A stretch of DNA of 64,000 bases from Streptococcus mitis (GTDB taxonomy: Bacteria; Bacillota; Bacilli; Lactobacillales; Streptococcaceae): positions 992,001-1,056,000 of the forward strand of contig NZ_CABEHV010000004.1 in assembly GCF_901542415.1 (NCBI RefSeq). Reading direction: 5' to 3'. The notes below the pieces were generated by a model. The model was given only the letters and a program-made list of their open reading frames with translations. It made no database searches and was not told where the DNA came from. Positions 7,951-16,198 of the stretch are shown here, piece by piece (position 1 is the stretch's first letter; each line of letters opens with the position of its first letter). Both the position numbers and the translations under genes were made by a program.

Positions 7951-8056
7951 AGTGCTAGGAACCGTAACCGAAGATAATACTTGAGTATACCAAGGTAAGT
8001 TGATAACATAAAAAAGCCCTCTGAAAATCAGAGAGCTAACTTGAGCTCTGTCTAAA
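7951..8056. repeat. Intergenic repeat copy 2 (partner at 6653-6775)
   Basis: Starts with GTGCTAGGAACCGTAA and GATAATACTTGAGTATA and continues into the CCCTCTGAAAATCAGAGAG hairpin, in the same order and orientation as copy 1. The internal hairpin also works as a minus-strand terminator (8011-8036). Confidence 0.7.
8011..8036 (-). terminator. Second rpsO downstream terminator
   Basis: GCTCTCTGA, short loop, TCAGAGGGC and TTTTTT on the minus strand, inside repeat copy 2. Confidence 0.65.
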
Positions 8057-8064
8057 ATCCATAC

Positions 8065-8093
8065 AAAAAAGCTACCCAATTTAGAGTAGCTTC
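8065..8093 (-). terminator. rpsO terminator
   Basis: On the minus strand GAAGCTAC, a loop of ten bases and GTAGCTTTTTT form the first intrinsic terminator after rpsO. Confidence 0.75.
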
Positions 8094-8224
8094 ATTATCA
8101 AGATATGCTCAATTGAACACGGCCTAAGCACTTGGCAAAAAAGATAAAATCTCCTAGAAACTGAAGTTTCTTCGTCAATTTTCCTATTTTTGCTTTGCGC
8201 TTTTGACGGCCTTTGTATCTTGAA

Positions 8225-8494
8225 TTAGCGACGAAGTCCTAGAGAGTTGATTAACTCACGGTAACGGTTAACGTCGTTTTTACGCAAGTATGCAAGCAAG
8301 TTACGACGGCGACCGATTTTTTTCATCAATCCACGGTAAGTAGCGTGGTCTTTTTTGTGTTGTTTGATGTGTTCGTTAAGGTGGTTGATTTCCCAAGTAA
8401 GAACAGCAACTTGAACCTCTACTGAACCTGTATCACCTTCGTGACGTGCATATTGTGCGATGATTTCATTTTTTTTCTCTTTTGAGATTGCCAT
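8225..8494 (-). CDS. rpsO: 30S ribosomal protein S15
   Basis: Primary 16S rRNA-binding protein of the small subunit platform (89 aa, the usual length). It has the typical S15 features: the N-terminal [12 protein letters not shown], the central [19 protein letters not shown] and the C-terminal [18 protein letters not shown] precedes the ATG. It is a single gene with its own promoter and several terminators. Codon choice is strongly biased, as for highly expressed genes. Confidence 0.97.
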   Translation of the reverse strand: MAISKEKKNEIIAQYARHEGDTGSVEVQVAVLTWEINHLNEHIKQHKKDHATYRGLMKKIGRRRNLLAYLRKNDVNRYRELINSLGLRR

Positions 8495-8575
8495 GATGTT
8501 TCTCCTTTTTATTTGGCTTCATCCGAGTGACAGGTTGGCATGCCTGCAACCAAGAAGAAGTTATTTGTCTTTACG
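8495..8575 (-). promoter_or_regulatory. Structured rpsO leader, candidate S15 autoregulatory site
   Basis: The 5' untranslated RNA contains TTGTC/GACAA and GGTTG/CAACC stems with an inner GGCATGCC. Firmicute S15 is known to repress its own mRNA through leader structures; whether this leader does so is inferred from position. Confidence 0.4.
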
Positions 8576-8584
8576 ACAATCCCT

Positions 8585-8613
8585 ATTCTACCAATAACTA
8601 ACATCTTTGTCAA
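8585..8613 (-). promoter_or_regulatory. rpsO promoter
   Basis: Consensus TTGACA (-35, 8608-8613) and TAGAAT (-10, 8585-8590) on the minus strand with a 17-base spacer. Confidence 0.8.
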
Positions 8614-8736
8614 CAGATTTACTTTCTTTCTCTTTGCTTCACTAACACAATTAAGATTGTCAATTTCTGCTAATATTACCATAGCTGATTACCAACGCCT
8701 TTCCAACAAGGAAATTCAAAAAAATCTACAAATATC

Positions 8737-8764
8737 TTGAAAATTTTCACAATCATGCTATAAT
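8737..8764 (+). promoter_or_regulatory. Promoter of the T-box / MazG-like / thrS unit
   Basis: TTGAAA at 8737-8742 and TATAAT at 8759-8764 with a 16-base spacer, directly before the T-box leader. Confidence 0.75.
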
Positions 8765-8769
8765 AATCC

Positions 8770-8982
8770 ATAGAGACAAGTCACTTAGTTCCTTTCTACT
8801 AGAGAGTGCGTGGTTGCTGGAAACGCATAGGAGGCCTAAACTGATACTACTCGTTAGTTTTTTATGAAAACATAAAACGGTGGCCACGTTAGAGCCAATC
8901 AGAGGTGTCCCTCTTTTTTGAGGAACATAAATGAAGGTGGAACCACGTTGCGACGTCCTTTCGAGGATGTCGCAATTTTTTA
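8770..8982 (+). promoter_or_regulatory. T-box leader (tRNA-Thr-responsive riboswitch)
   Basis: The leader has AGAGAG-type stem I sequence near 8802 and GATACTAC near 8850, where ACT followed by A can be the threonine specifier. The T-box core AAGGTGGAACCACG is at 8933-8946. The terminator TTGCGACGTCC / GGATGTCGCAA plus T run is at 8948-8980. Uncharged tRNA should favour the antiterminator. The threonine call rests on the specifier and on thrS downstream. Confidence 0.88.
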
Positions 8983-8996
8983 TGAGGAGGCTAACT

Positions 8997-9320
8997 ATGG
9001 AGTTGCAAGAATTAGTGGAGCGCTGTGGGACAATCCGACAAGCTTATCACGAACTAGAAGTTAAGCATCATGATTCCAAGTGGACGGTAGAAGAAGACCT
9101 CTTGGCTTTATCTAATGATATTGGAAATTTCCAACGACTGGTGATGACAAAGCAAGGACGCTACTATGATGAAACACCCTACACACTGGAACAAAAACTT
9201 TCAGAAAATATCTGGTGGCTAGTAGAACTTTCTCAACGTTTGGATATAGACATTCTGACGGAAATGGAAAACTTCCTCTCTGATAAAGAAAAGCAATTGA
9301 ACATTAAGACTAGGAAGTAG
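8997..9320 (+). CDS. MazG-like protein between T-box and thrS
   Basis: Small protein of 107 aa resembling MazG-like nucleotide pyrophosphohydrolases. It is largely helical, with acidic helices (VEEDLLALSNDIGN near residue 31, LEQKLSENIWWLVELSQRLD near 67) where the family binds metal. The start is the ATG at 8997 behind GAGGAGG, directly after the T-box terminator; an upstream in-frame ATG at 8931 lies inside the T-box and is rejected. The gene sits between the threonine T-box and thrS (53 bases, no terminator seen), so its expression should follow threonyl-tRNA charging. Enzymatic activity is uncertain because the full EExxE pattern is not clear. Confidence 0.75.
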   Translation: MELQELVERCGTIRQAYHELEVKHHDSKWTVEEDLLALSNDIGNFQRLVMTKQGRYYDETPYTLEQKLSENIWWLVELSQRLDIDILTEMENFLSDKEKQLNIKTRK

Positions 9321-9373
9321 TCTGCAAAAAAGTCAATGCTTAGAAACTATGAAATAATAAAAAGGAGAACATC

Positions 9374-11317
9374 ATGATTAACATTACTTTCCCAGATGGC
9401 GCTGTTCGTGAATTCGAATCTGGCGTAACAACTTTTGAAATTGCCCAATCTATCAGCAATTCCCTAGCTAAAAAAGCCTTAGCTGGTAAATTCAACGGCA
9501 AACTCATCGACACTACTCGTGCGATCACTGAAGATGGAAGCATCGAAATCGTGACACCTGATCACGAAGATGCCCTTCCAATCTTGCGTCACTCAGCTGC
9601 TCACTTGTTCGCCCAAGCAGCTCGTCGCCTTTTCCCAGACATTCACTTAGGAGTTGGTCCAGCTATCGAAGATGGTTTCTACTACGATACTGACAATACT
9701 GCTGGTCAAATCTCTAATGAAGACCTTCCTCGTATCGAAGAAGAAATGCAAAAAATCGTTAAAGAAAACTTCCCATCAATCCGTGAAGAAGTAACTAAAG
9801 ACGAGGCACGTGAAATCTTCAAAAACGACCCTTACAAGTTGGAATTGATTGAAGAACACTCTGAAGACGAAGGTGGTTTGACTATCTACCGTCAAGGCGA
9901 ATATGTAGACCTTTGCCGTGGACCTCACGTCCCTTCAACAGGCCGTATCCAAATCTTCCACCTTCTCCATGTAGCAGGTGCTTACTGGCGTGGAAATAGC
10001 GACAACGCTATGATGCAACGTATCTACGGTACAGCTTGGTTTGATAAGAAAGACTTGAAAAACTACCTTCAAATGCGTGAAGAAGCCAAAGAACGTGACC
10101 ACCGTAAACTTGGTAAAGAGCTTGACCTCTTTATGATTTCTCAAGAGGTTGGTCAAGGGCTTCCATTCTGGTTGCCAAATGGTGCGACTATCCGTCGTGA
10201 ATTGGAACGCTACATCGTTGACAAAGAGTTGGCTTCTGGCTACCAACACGTCTACACTCCACCACTTGCTTCTGTTGAACTTTACAAGACTTCTGGTCAC
10301 TGGGATCATTACCAAGAAGACATGTTCCCAACTATGGACATGGGTGACGGGGAAGAATTTGTCCTTCGTCCAATGAACTGCCCGCACCACATCCAAGTCT
10401 TCAAACACCATGTTCACTCTTACCGTGAGTTGCCAATCCGTATCGCTGAAATCGGTATGATGCACCGTTATGAAAAATCTGGTGCCCTCACTGGTCTTCA
10501 ACGTGTACGTGAAATGTCACTCAACGACGGTCACCTCTTTGTTACTCCAGAACAAATCCAAGAAGAATTCCAACGTGCCCTTCAGTTGATTATCGATGTT
10601 TATGAAGATTTCAACTTGACTGAATACCGCTTCCGTCTCTCTCTTCGCGACCCTCAAGATACTCACAAGTACTTTGATAACGATGAGATGTGGGAAAATG
10701 CCCAAACTATGCTTCGTGCTGCCCTTGATGAAATGGGCGTGGACTACTTTGAAGCCGAAGGTGAAGCAGCCTTCTACGGACCAAAATTGGATATCCAGGT
10801 TAAGACCGCTCTTGGTAAAGAAGAAACACTTTCAACTATCCAACTTGACTTCTTGCTTCCAGAACGTTTCGACCTCAAATACATCGGAGCTGATGGTGAA
10901 GAACACCGTCCAGTCATGATTCACCGTGGAGTTATCTCAACTATGGAACGCTTCACAGCTATCTTGATTGAGAACTACAAGGGAGCCTTCCCAACATGGC
11001 TTGCACCACACCAAGTAACCCTCATCCCAGTTTCTAACGAGAAACACGTGGACTACGCATGGGAAGTAGCGAAGAAACTCCGTGACCGCGGTGTCCGTGC
11101 TGATGTGGATGAACGCAATGAAAAAATGCAGTTTAAGATCCGTGCTTCACAAACAAGCAAGATTCCTTACCAATTAATCGTTGGTGACAAGGAAATGGAA
11201 GACGGAACAGTCAACGTTCGTCGCTACGGCCAAAAAGAAACACAAACTATCTCAGTCGATGACTTTGTTCAAGCTATCCTTGCTGATATCGCCAACAAAT
11301 CACGCGTTGAGAAATAA
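9374..11317 (+). CDS. thrS: Threonine--tRNA ligase
   Basis: Charges tRNA-Thr in the cytoplasm (647 aa, normal length). The order is an N-terminal TGS domain (1-62), an editing domain with HSAAH near residue 74 and a later Cys/His region around CRGPH, a class II catalytic core with motif 2 RPMNCPHH near residue 332, and a C-terminal anticodon-binding domain from about residue 545. AAAGGAG precedes the ATG. It lies downstream of the T-box and the MazG-like gene and ends at a strong terminator. Confidence 0.97.
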   Translation: MINITFPDGAVREFESGVTTFEIAQSISNSLAKKALAGKFNGKLIDTTRAITEDGSIEIVTPDHEDALPILRHSAAHLFAQAARRLFPDIHLGVGPAIEDGFYYDTDNTAGQISNEDLPRIEEEMQKIVKENFPSIREEVTKDEAREIFKNDPYKLELIEEHSEDEGGLTIYRQGEYVDLCRGPHVPSTGRIQIFHLLHVAGAYWRGNSDNAMMQRIYGTAWFDKKDLKNYLQMREEAKERDHRKLGKELDLFMISQEVGQGLPFWLPNGATIRRELERYIVDKELASGYQHVYTPPLASVELYKTSGHWDHYQEDMFPTMDMGDGEEFVLRPMNCPHHIQVFKHHVHSYRELPIRIAEIGMMHRYEKSGALTGLQRVREMSLNDGHLFVTPEQIQEEFQRALQLIIDVYEDFNLTEYRFRLSLRDPQDTHKYFDNDEMWENAQTMLRAALDEMGVDYFEAEGEAAFYGPKLDIQVKTALGKEETLSTIQLDFLLPERFDLKYIGADGEEHRPVMIHRGVISTMERFTAILIENYKGAFPTWLAPHQVTLIPVSNEKHVDYAWEVAKKLRDRGVRADVDERNEKMQFKIRASQTSKIPYQLIVGDKEMEDGTVNVRRYGQKETQTISVDDFVQAILADIANKSRVEK

Positions 11318-11353
11318 GATATAAAACCTGGGATAAAATCCTAGCTACCTAAA

Positions 11354-11388
11354 AAGCAACAACTATTTCAGCTGTTGCTTTTTATATT
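11354..11388 (+). terminator. thrS terminator
   Basis: AAGCAACA and TGTTGCTT arms with an 11-base loop, followed by TTTTATATTTT. Confidence 0.8.
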
Positions 11389-11390
11389 TT

Positions 11391-11495
11391 TACTCAATGA
11401 AAATCAAAAAGCAAACTAGGAAGCTAGCCGCAAGCTGTACTTGAGTACGGTAAGGCGACGCTGACGTGGTTTGAATTTGATTTTCGAAGAGTATT
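11391..11495. repeat. BOX element (boxA-boxC type, no boxB)
   Basis: Begins TACTCAATGAAAATCAAAAA, contains AGCTAGCCGCAAGCTG and TACGGTAAGGCGACGCTGAC, and ends CGAAGAGTATTA. This matches the pneumococcal BOX family, and the copy lies at the left edge of the accessory pocket. Confidence 0.9.
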
Positions 11496-11572
11496 ATTTA
11501 ATCCGAGCTAGTAGTGATTGACCAAACCACCACACAAGATTTGCTTTCATGAGTTGGATAAGGTCAATATCC

Positions 11573-12622
11573 TCATTCCTTGTCTGCTTCATTTTCTTTT
11601 ACGAGATCTTTTTGTGAATCTTTTTCAGAGAGTTTTTGATCGATATACTTGTTAATGGTTTCATAAAATTCCTTGGTCATCTCACTATCTAATTTTGTCG
11701 AATTATGAACTTGATTGATTTTCAATTGGACAGATTGAATACCGTAAGAGGCTTGTTTTTGGTGGAGCGTTTCTAATTCTTCTTCTGAAATCGGATCTCC
11801 AACAACCGTCAAGACCAATTCATTGTTCCTTGACTTGTAGACTTGATTAATGACCGTGTGATTGGAGAACTCTTTTCCTACAAACTGTTTGATTCCTTCT
11901 TTTCGCGCTTGATCTATCGTCAGAGTGATTGCTGAATAGCTGGCTGGAAGAATCAATAATACAATCAAGGATAACAACCCAATTCTCATTTTAATATTTA
12001 ACTCTTTAAATGAACTTAAGGGAGATTTTCTCATCATAATTCTTGTTCCAACAATATTGGTTAGCATGATAAAAACACAGTTGATCAAGAAAAGATAGAG
12101 AGCTCCAAATAAAAATCGTACATTTCCATTAGCTAAACCATATCCTGCAGTGCAGATAGGTGGCATCAGAGCTGTTGCGATGGCTACTCCTGGCACGATA
12201 TTGTTTGCTTCTTTTTTCCTTGAACCAATTACACCTGCTATCCCACCAGCAATAGCGATGAGAACATCCCAAATGGTTGGAGAGGTTCGTGCAATCAATT
12301 CGCTACTTTCATAAGATAGGGGAGAAATCCAGAAATACAGAGCCGAGACAAGCAAACTGACCAATACTTGAGTAAATAAAACCTCTAGAGATTGCTTGAT
12401 TAAACGCGTATCAAAAATAGCTAAACCAAACCCCAGTCCAACAATCGGTGTCATAAGAGGGGAAATCAGCATGGCTCCAATAATGACAGCTGTTGAATTC
12501 ATATTTAAACCTATAGAGGCAATAAAAATCGCACACATCAAAATCACTGTATCTCTTAATCGAACATGAAGGTCATCATATAATTTCTCACGGTATTCAC
12601 GTGTTGAATAGTTTCCGTTCAT
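11573..12622 (-). CDS. DUF389 / TIGR00341-type membrane protein
   Basis: Integral membrane protein of 349 aa of the DUF389 family, whose function is not established. After a short hydrophilic N-terminus there are about six hydrophobic helices (residues 25-235) with the motifs MNSTAVIIGAMLISPLMTPI and GVAIATALMPPICTAGYGLA. A soluble alpha/beta C-terminal domain of about 110 residues follows, ending in a charged, Lys/Glu-rich tail. It stands alone, with a BOX element on one side and the ABC exporter on the other, in a stretch that I do not remember between thrS and the two-component system in pneumococci. Identity as a DUF389 protein is fairly sure; the substrate is unknown. Confidence 0.8.
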   Translation of the reverse strand: MNGNYSTREYREKLYDDLHVRLRDTVILMCAIFIASIGLNMNSTAVIIGAMLISPLMTPIVGLGFGLAIFDTRLIKQSLEVLFTQVLVSLLVSALYFWISPLSYESSELIARTSPTIWDVLIAIAGGIAGVIGSRKKEANNIVPGVAIATALMPPICTAGYGLANGNVRFLFGALYLFLINCVFIMLTNIVGTRIMMRKSPLSSFKELNIKMRIGLLSLIVLLILPASYSAITLTIDQARKEGIKQFVGKEFSNHTVINQVYKSRNNELVLTVVGDPISEEELETLHQKQASYGIQSVQLKINQVHNSTKLDSEMTKEFYETINKYIDQKLSEKDSQKDLVKENEADKE

Positions 12623-12912
12623 TGGTTACTCCTTTTATTTCATATAATCTTGTTTCTGCATGGATGATGGTAGATAGACTTCTGTTCAATCTTACATATT
12701 TTTCTTCTCACCTGTTATTCTTTTGAACATTATCTTTTAAGTATCCGTCAGTCCATCCTTAACATTATATCAAAAATTTTACAGTCTTTCTCTGACGAAA
12801 TTTATCAATTGAACAGATAGATGAAGCAAGAAATTTTTGTTTCCTTATCCGAAGAAGGAAAAACGGTATCTCCTGAACCTTAATACTATGCGTTTTATTC
12901 TTTATAATTTAG

Positions 12913-14424
12913 CTATTTCAAAATTACAAGTTCTCCATTCTTAATTTCCCAAACTTGGTCAAACTTACTTAATAATTCGTTTTGGCGATGTAAAGTAACA
13001 ATGACGGCACTTGGTAGTTCCAGAACTCTTTCCAATTCCATTTTAAACTGATTAGTATCCAAGGCAGAGAAAGGTTCGTCTAGGATAAGCAATGGATTTT
13101 TACGATTTTTCTCACGATTTAAATACATTCGTTGTTGCTGACCACCTGACAGGGATTGTGGTGGAATTTTTTCAAAATCTTCTTCTCTGAATTTTTCATT
13201 GAAACTATTGAATAGCGTTACATTATTTTCATAACTTGAAATAAATGTATGTTCTTGTTGCAGAATCATACCGAATCTTCCCCAAAGATGGTCCAAAACA
13301 AGCCCATCTAGCACAATTTGTCCTTCAAAATCTTCATCTGTTCCATTTAAAATGTTGAGAAGACTACTTTTTCCAGACCCATTCTTACCAATAAGCGCAA
13401 TTTTATCCCCTTTTTGAATCGTAGCGGAAGTAATTATCAATTTTGATTCTCCCAGTTGTTTGGAAATGTTTTTCAAAGTAATCGTATCAAAAGAATGTTG
13501 AGGTGCTTGAACTGAAACGGGTCTCCCAACAATGTTTTGAAAACTCTTGATTACAGGCTTTACGGACTCTAACATTTGTAAATCATAAAGGATTTCCTGT
13601 ATTGGTTCAGAAAAAGCATTAATATATCCGAAACTCGCCACCACCTCAGGAATACCGAGTTGCTGGTGAGATAGAGAGTAGGCTAAATAAATAAACAGAA
13701 CAAGACTAATGAATTCAAAAGAAACACCTGTCAATAAGATGCCTGTAATTTTTGTCAAACCATACTTAAAATACTTATCCTGCAAATTCTTTAGAGAGCT
13801 CTTTTGTTGATTCAAAAAATGCGACATAGTTAGTTTATTTACCAAATGATGTCCCATGAGCAAATCCTCCAAAGTTCGATAGTAATCTCCTTGTTTTTTC
13901 AAGTAAACCTGTCTACGATTAGCGGTCAACTTCCCAACGATTTTAGGAATTTGAATACTAATTCCAGTGGAAAAGATTAAAATCAGTGATACAATAGGAT
14001 TAATTGTTCTGCTAATAATGAAAGCGTAAATGATGATACGTAAAATTTGTTTGATAAAACTCATCAATGGAGGAAGGTAATCCTTTTCCAACGAATCTAG
14101 GTCATTAGATTGATAGGAAATATACTCTGCTACTGTTTTCTGCTTGAAATCGTGGTGACTGAGTCCCAGAAGTGAACGAAACCACTCATTTTTCAAAGTA
14201 GTCGAAAAGATAATCCCCTGCTTCCAATCAAGTATCATTTGGATATAGTTACAACTCAAATAGCCTGCCACTGACATAGAGTAACCATATAGAGCTACTT
14301 GATAATCCCCTTTGATTAATGCCTGCGTGAAATACGGTAACAAAGCTGTGCAGATATTCGATACTACACCAAAAAGAAAATTAAAGAAGAGATACCATCT
14401 AATAGTTTTAAGATATGGTAGCAT
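12913..14424 (-). CDS. ABC exporter, fused permease and ATPase (probable peptide exporter)
   Basis: Half-transporter of 503 aa with about six membrane helices (residues 10-290) fused to an ATPase. Walker A GKNGSGKSS is near 345, the signature SLSGGQQQR near 425, and Walker B LLILDEPFSALD near 447. There is no N-terminal C39 peptidase domain. The loop between Walker A and the signature is short, giving a compact ATPase. AAGGAG precedes the ATG, which begins only 15 bases after a decayed SPASM-type maturase remnant. Family and neighbours suggest export of a modified peptide; the frame is intact although its neighbours are broken. A drug or lipid substrate cannot be excluded. Confidence 0.82.
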   Translation of the reverse strand: MLPYLKTIRWYLFFNFLFGVVSNICTALLPYFTQALIKGDYQVALYGYSMSVAGYLSCNYIQMILDWKQGIIFSTTLKNEWFRSLLGLSHHDFKQKTVAEYISYQSNDLDSLEKDYLPPLMSFIKQILRIIIYAFIISRTINPIVSLILIFSTGISIQIPKIVGKLTANRRQVYLKKQGDYYRTLEDLLMGHHLVNKLTMSHFLNQQKSSLKNLQDKYFKYGLTKITGILLTGVSFEFISLVLFIYLAYSLSHQQLGIPEVVASFGYINAFSEPIQEILYDLQMLESVKPVIKSFQNIVGRPVSVQAPQHSFDTITLKNISKQLGESKLIITSATIQKGDKIALIGKNGSGKSSLLNILNGTDEDFEGQIVLDGLVLDHLWGRFGMILQQEHTFISSYENNVTLFNSFNEKFREEDFEKIPPQSLSGGQQQRMYLNREKNRKNPLLILDEPFSALDTNQFKMELERVLELPSAVIVTLHRQNELLSKFDQVWEIKNGELVILK

Positions 14425-14439
14425 ATACGATACTCCTTG

Positions 14440-14672
14440 CTAATGCGTTTTTTTACATATCGCAGAACAATCTCTACTATTCCCTATTTCAGATAGTGCG
14501 ATACTCGGACATTGAGTGCAATAATTGTAAATCACACAAGTACTGCCGTTTTTACTATCATTCAAAATATAATTTGCTATTTTGTAAAATATAGGTCTAT
14601 CCCATGTTTCTTTGATAGATGTAAAATGAATATTTCCAATACTTCTATTGAAAGTAAGCTTTTTCAGTTTTT
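14440..14672 (-). pseudogene. C-terminal remnant of a radical-SAM/SPASM peptide maturase
   Basis: On the minus strand an open stretch with no good start codon ends at a TAG at 14440. It reads GNIHFTSIKETWDRP, as in the SPASM region of radical-SAM maturases (GNI-x-SIKEIW pattern). A Cys cluster follows: CVIYNYCTQC, then DCSAIC just before the end. The whole N-terminal radical-SAM barrel with CX3CX2C is missing, so this is a deletion remnant. It directly follows an Xre remnant and sits 15 bases before the ABC exporter. The family call rests on motif recognition alone and is moderate; the broken state is clear. Confidence 0.55.
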
Positions 14673-14774
14673 CTAACGATTTAGGCTATTTCGTGACACA
14701 CCCACAATCCGTGAAAATTCTGGTTATATCAGATTATGTGATTTTCGTAAGAATTTTATATTGTCTCCAATCAT
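14673..14774 (-). pseudogene. N-terminal remnant of an Xre-type HTH regulator
   Basis: An ATG at 14774 behind AAGGAG opens MIGDNIKFLRKSHNLI and then meets TAA. The same frame continues PEFSRIVGVSRNSLNR and meets TAG. Restoring the stops gives a typical Xre helix-turn-helix (LTQPEFSRIVGVSRNSLNRYE-like). The first stop is one C-to-T change from the CAA glutamine codon normally found there. The remaining gene is absent and sequence passes straight into the maturase remnant, so a deletion joined the two. Confidence 0.7.
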
Positions 14775-15223
14775 GGCAGTCTCCTTTTACTTGATAAAAC
14801 TATTATCAACATTTAGAAATTAAAAATTGGTTCAAAATCAATAGAATGTGTGTATTCGATACATTCAATAAATTCTTGGAAACAGTTCTACACCAGTTAC
14901 ACAAATCTATATACACCTATCTCATTCAAAATAAAAAGAAAGCTGCAGTTCTTTTAATCCTGTATCAACGATTCATTCTGAAATCGAATAGGAGACATTT
15001 CCCAAGTCTACAATTCACTTCATCTCAAATTAATTTTTGTAATTCACCCTTAGATTATAGATTTTATACTCAACAAAAGTATAAAGCATACAAAACTTCA
15101 CTTTGAACCAGTATTTATACTATATTCTGTATTAAAAATTCTATTATTGGTTTTGTAAAAAACAGTCTTCAAATATCCTGAAATATAGCAAAAAGAGATT
15201 GGGTAAAAACTCATTGTCTCTTC
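14775..15223. other. AT-rich non-coding stretch upstream of the decayed regulator
   Basis: I see no credible gene. A plus-strand frame at 14846-15106 has no ribosome site, no family resemblance and the composition of random AT-rich DNA. A short inverted repeat TTTATACT / AGTATAAA at 15063-15085 might be an old operator. Confidence 0.4.
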
Positions 15224-16198
15224 TCACTCAAGGACTAAGTTCACTTGAGCAAACTGAATCCGCACTATCGTTCCTTCTCCAACCTCAGACTCGATGCGAA
15301 TCTGGTGCCCCAGTTCTTCAGAAATTTTCTTAGAGAGATAGAGGCCAAGTCCAGATGACTGCTGGGTTAGGCGTCCATTATATCCTGAGAAACCACGTTC
15401 AAAGACTCGGAGGACATCACTGTTTTTTATCCCGATTCCCGTATCCTTGATACAAAGCTCTTGCCCGTCCATATAAATCTCCAGACCACCTTCCTTGGTG
15501 TACTTGAGACTGTTTGAGATAATTTGTTCAATGACCACTAGTAGCCACTTCTTATCCGTCACGATTTCTTTATCAAGGTCATGTAGATTGACATTTAGTC
15601 CTTTTTGAATAAAGAAAAGAGCATATTTACGAATTATTTCCTTGACCAAGTCCTCAATTTGAACCTGCTTTAAGACCAAATCATCATGAAAACTTTCTAA
15701 ACGCAGGTACTGTAAAACTAGATTGGTATAGGAATCGATTTTGAAAATTTCCTGTTCTAACTGCTGCTTCAGTTGGCGGTCGGCTACTTCTGCAACTAAG
15801 AGTTGACTGGCTGCAATGGGGGTCTTTATCTGATGGACCCACAAGGTATAGTAATCCAGCAAATCCGTCAGTTTTCTTTCTGCGTCTGACCTCTGCTGAT
15901 AGAGTTCCATCTCACGCGCCTCTAATTTTTCTGCTAAAGCTCTTTCCAAAGGAGATTTGGCCTCCCTCTCCCCATAGAGAAGTTCCTGACGATAGACCTG
16001 CATTTCTACCAATATGTCCCAAGTGAAAAATAAGATGGTTACAAAGCAACACAAGAGGAAAAAATAGAGAAAGTAAATTCCCAAACTGGCAAATAAAAAC
16101 TGAAAGAGCAAAACTAGAAATGCTAAAGCAAGAAGATAGACAAACAGACGACTACGGGAGCGCAAATAATCTAGAAAAAATTGTTTCCAATCAAGCAT
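15224..16198 (-). CDS. Sensor histidine kinase, BceS-like intramembrane sensor (TCS01 type)
   Basis: Membrane histidine kinase of 324 aa. Two closely spaced hydrophobic helices (about residues 16-60) with almost no external loop are typical of intramembrane-sensing BceS-type kinases. The phosphoacceptor is in WVHQIKTPIAAS near residue 122, the N box is ISNSLKYT near 232, and the G boxes are IKDTGIGIKN and SSGLGLYLSKK. The start overlaps the response-regulator gene by eight bases, so the two are co-translated. By memory it corresponds to pneumococcal HK01, reported to control a Bce-type exporter encoded elsewhere. No transporter is adjacent here. Confidence 0.88.
   Translation of the reverse strand: MLDWKQFFLDYLRSRSRLFVYLLALAFLVLLFQFLFASLGIYFLYFFLLCCFVTILFFTWDILVEMQVYRQELLYGEREAKSPLERALAEKLEAREMELYQQRSDAERKLTDLLDYYTLWVHQIKTPIAASQLLVAEVADRQLKQQLEQEIFKIDSYTNLVLQYLRLESFHDDLVLKQVQIEDLVKEIIRKYALFFIQKGLNVNLHDLDKEIVTDKKWLLVVIEQIISNSLKYTKEGGLEIYMDGQELCIKDTGIGIKNSDVLRVFERGFSGYNGRLTQQSSGLGLYLSKKISEELGHQIRIESEVGEGTIVRIQFAQVNLVLE

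Noticed and set aside
8540..8740. Plus-strand frame of 66 codons between rpsO and the T-box promoter
   Set aside because: It is antisense to the rpsO promoter and leader, has no ribosome site and no family resemblance.
10149..10376. Overlapping frames inside thrS, relA, ileS and other long genes
   Set aside because: They are shadows of strongly supported genes and lack start signals or family similarity.
14846..15106. Plus-strand frame of 86 codons in the accessory pocket
   Set aside because: AT-rich random-like composition, no ribosome site, no recognisable domain; its antisense also shows no convincing gene.
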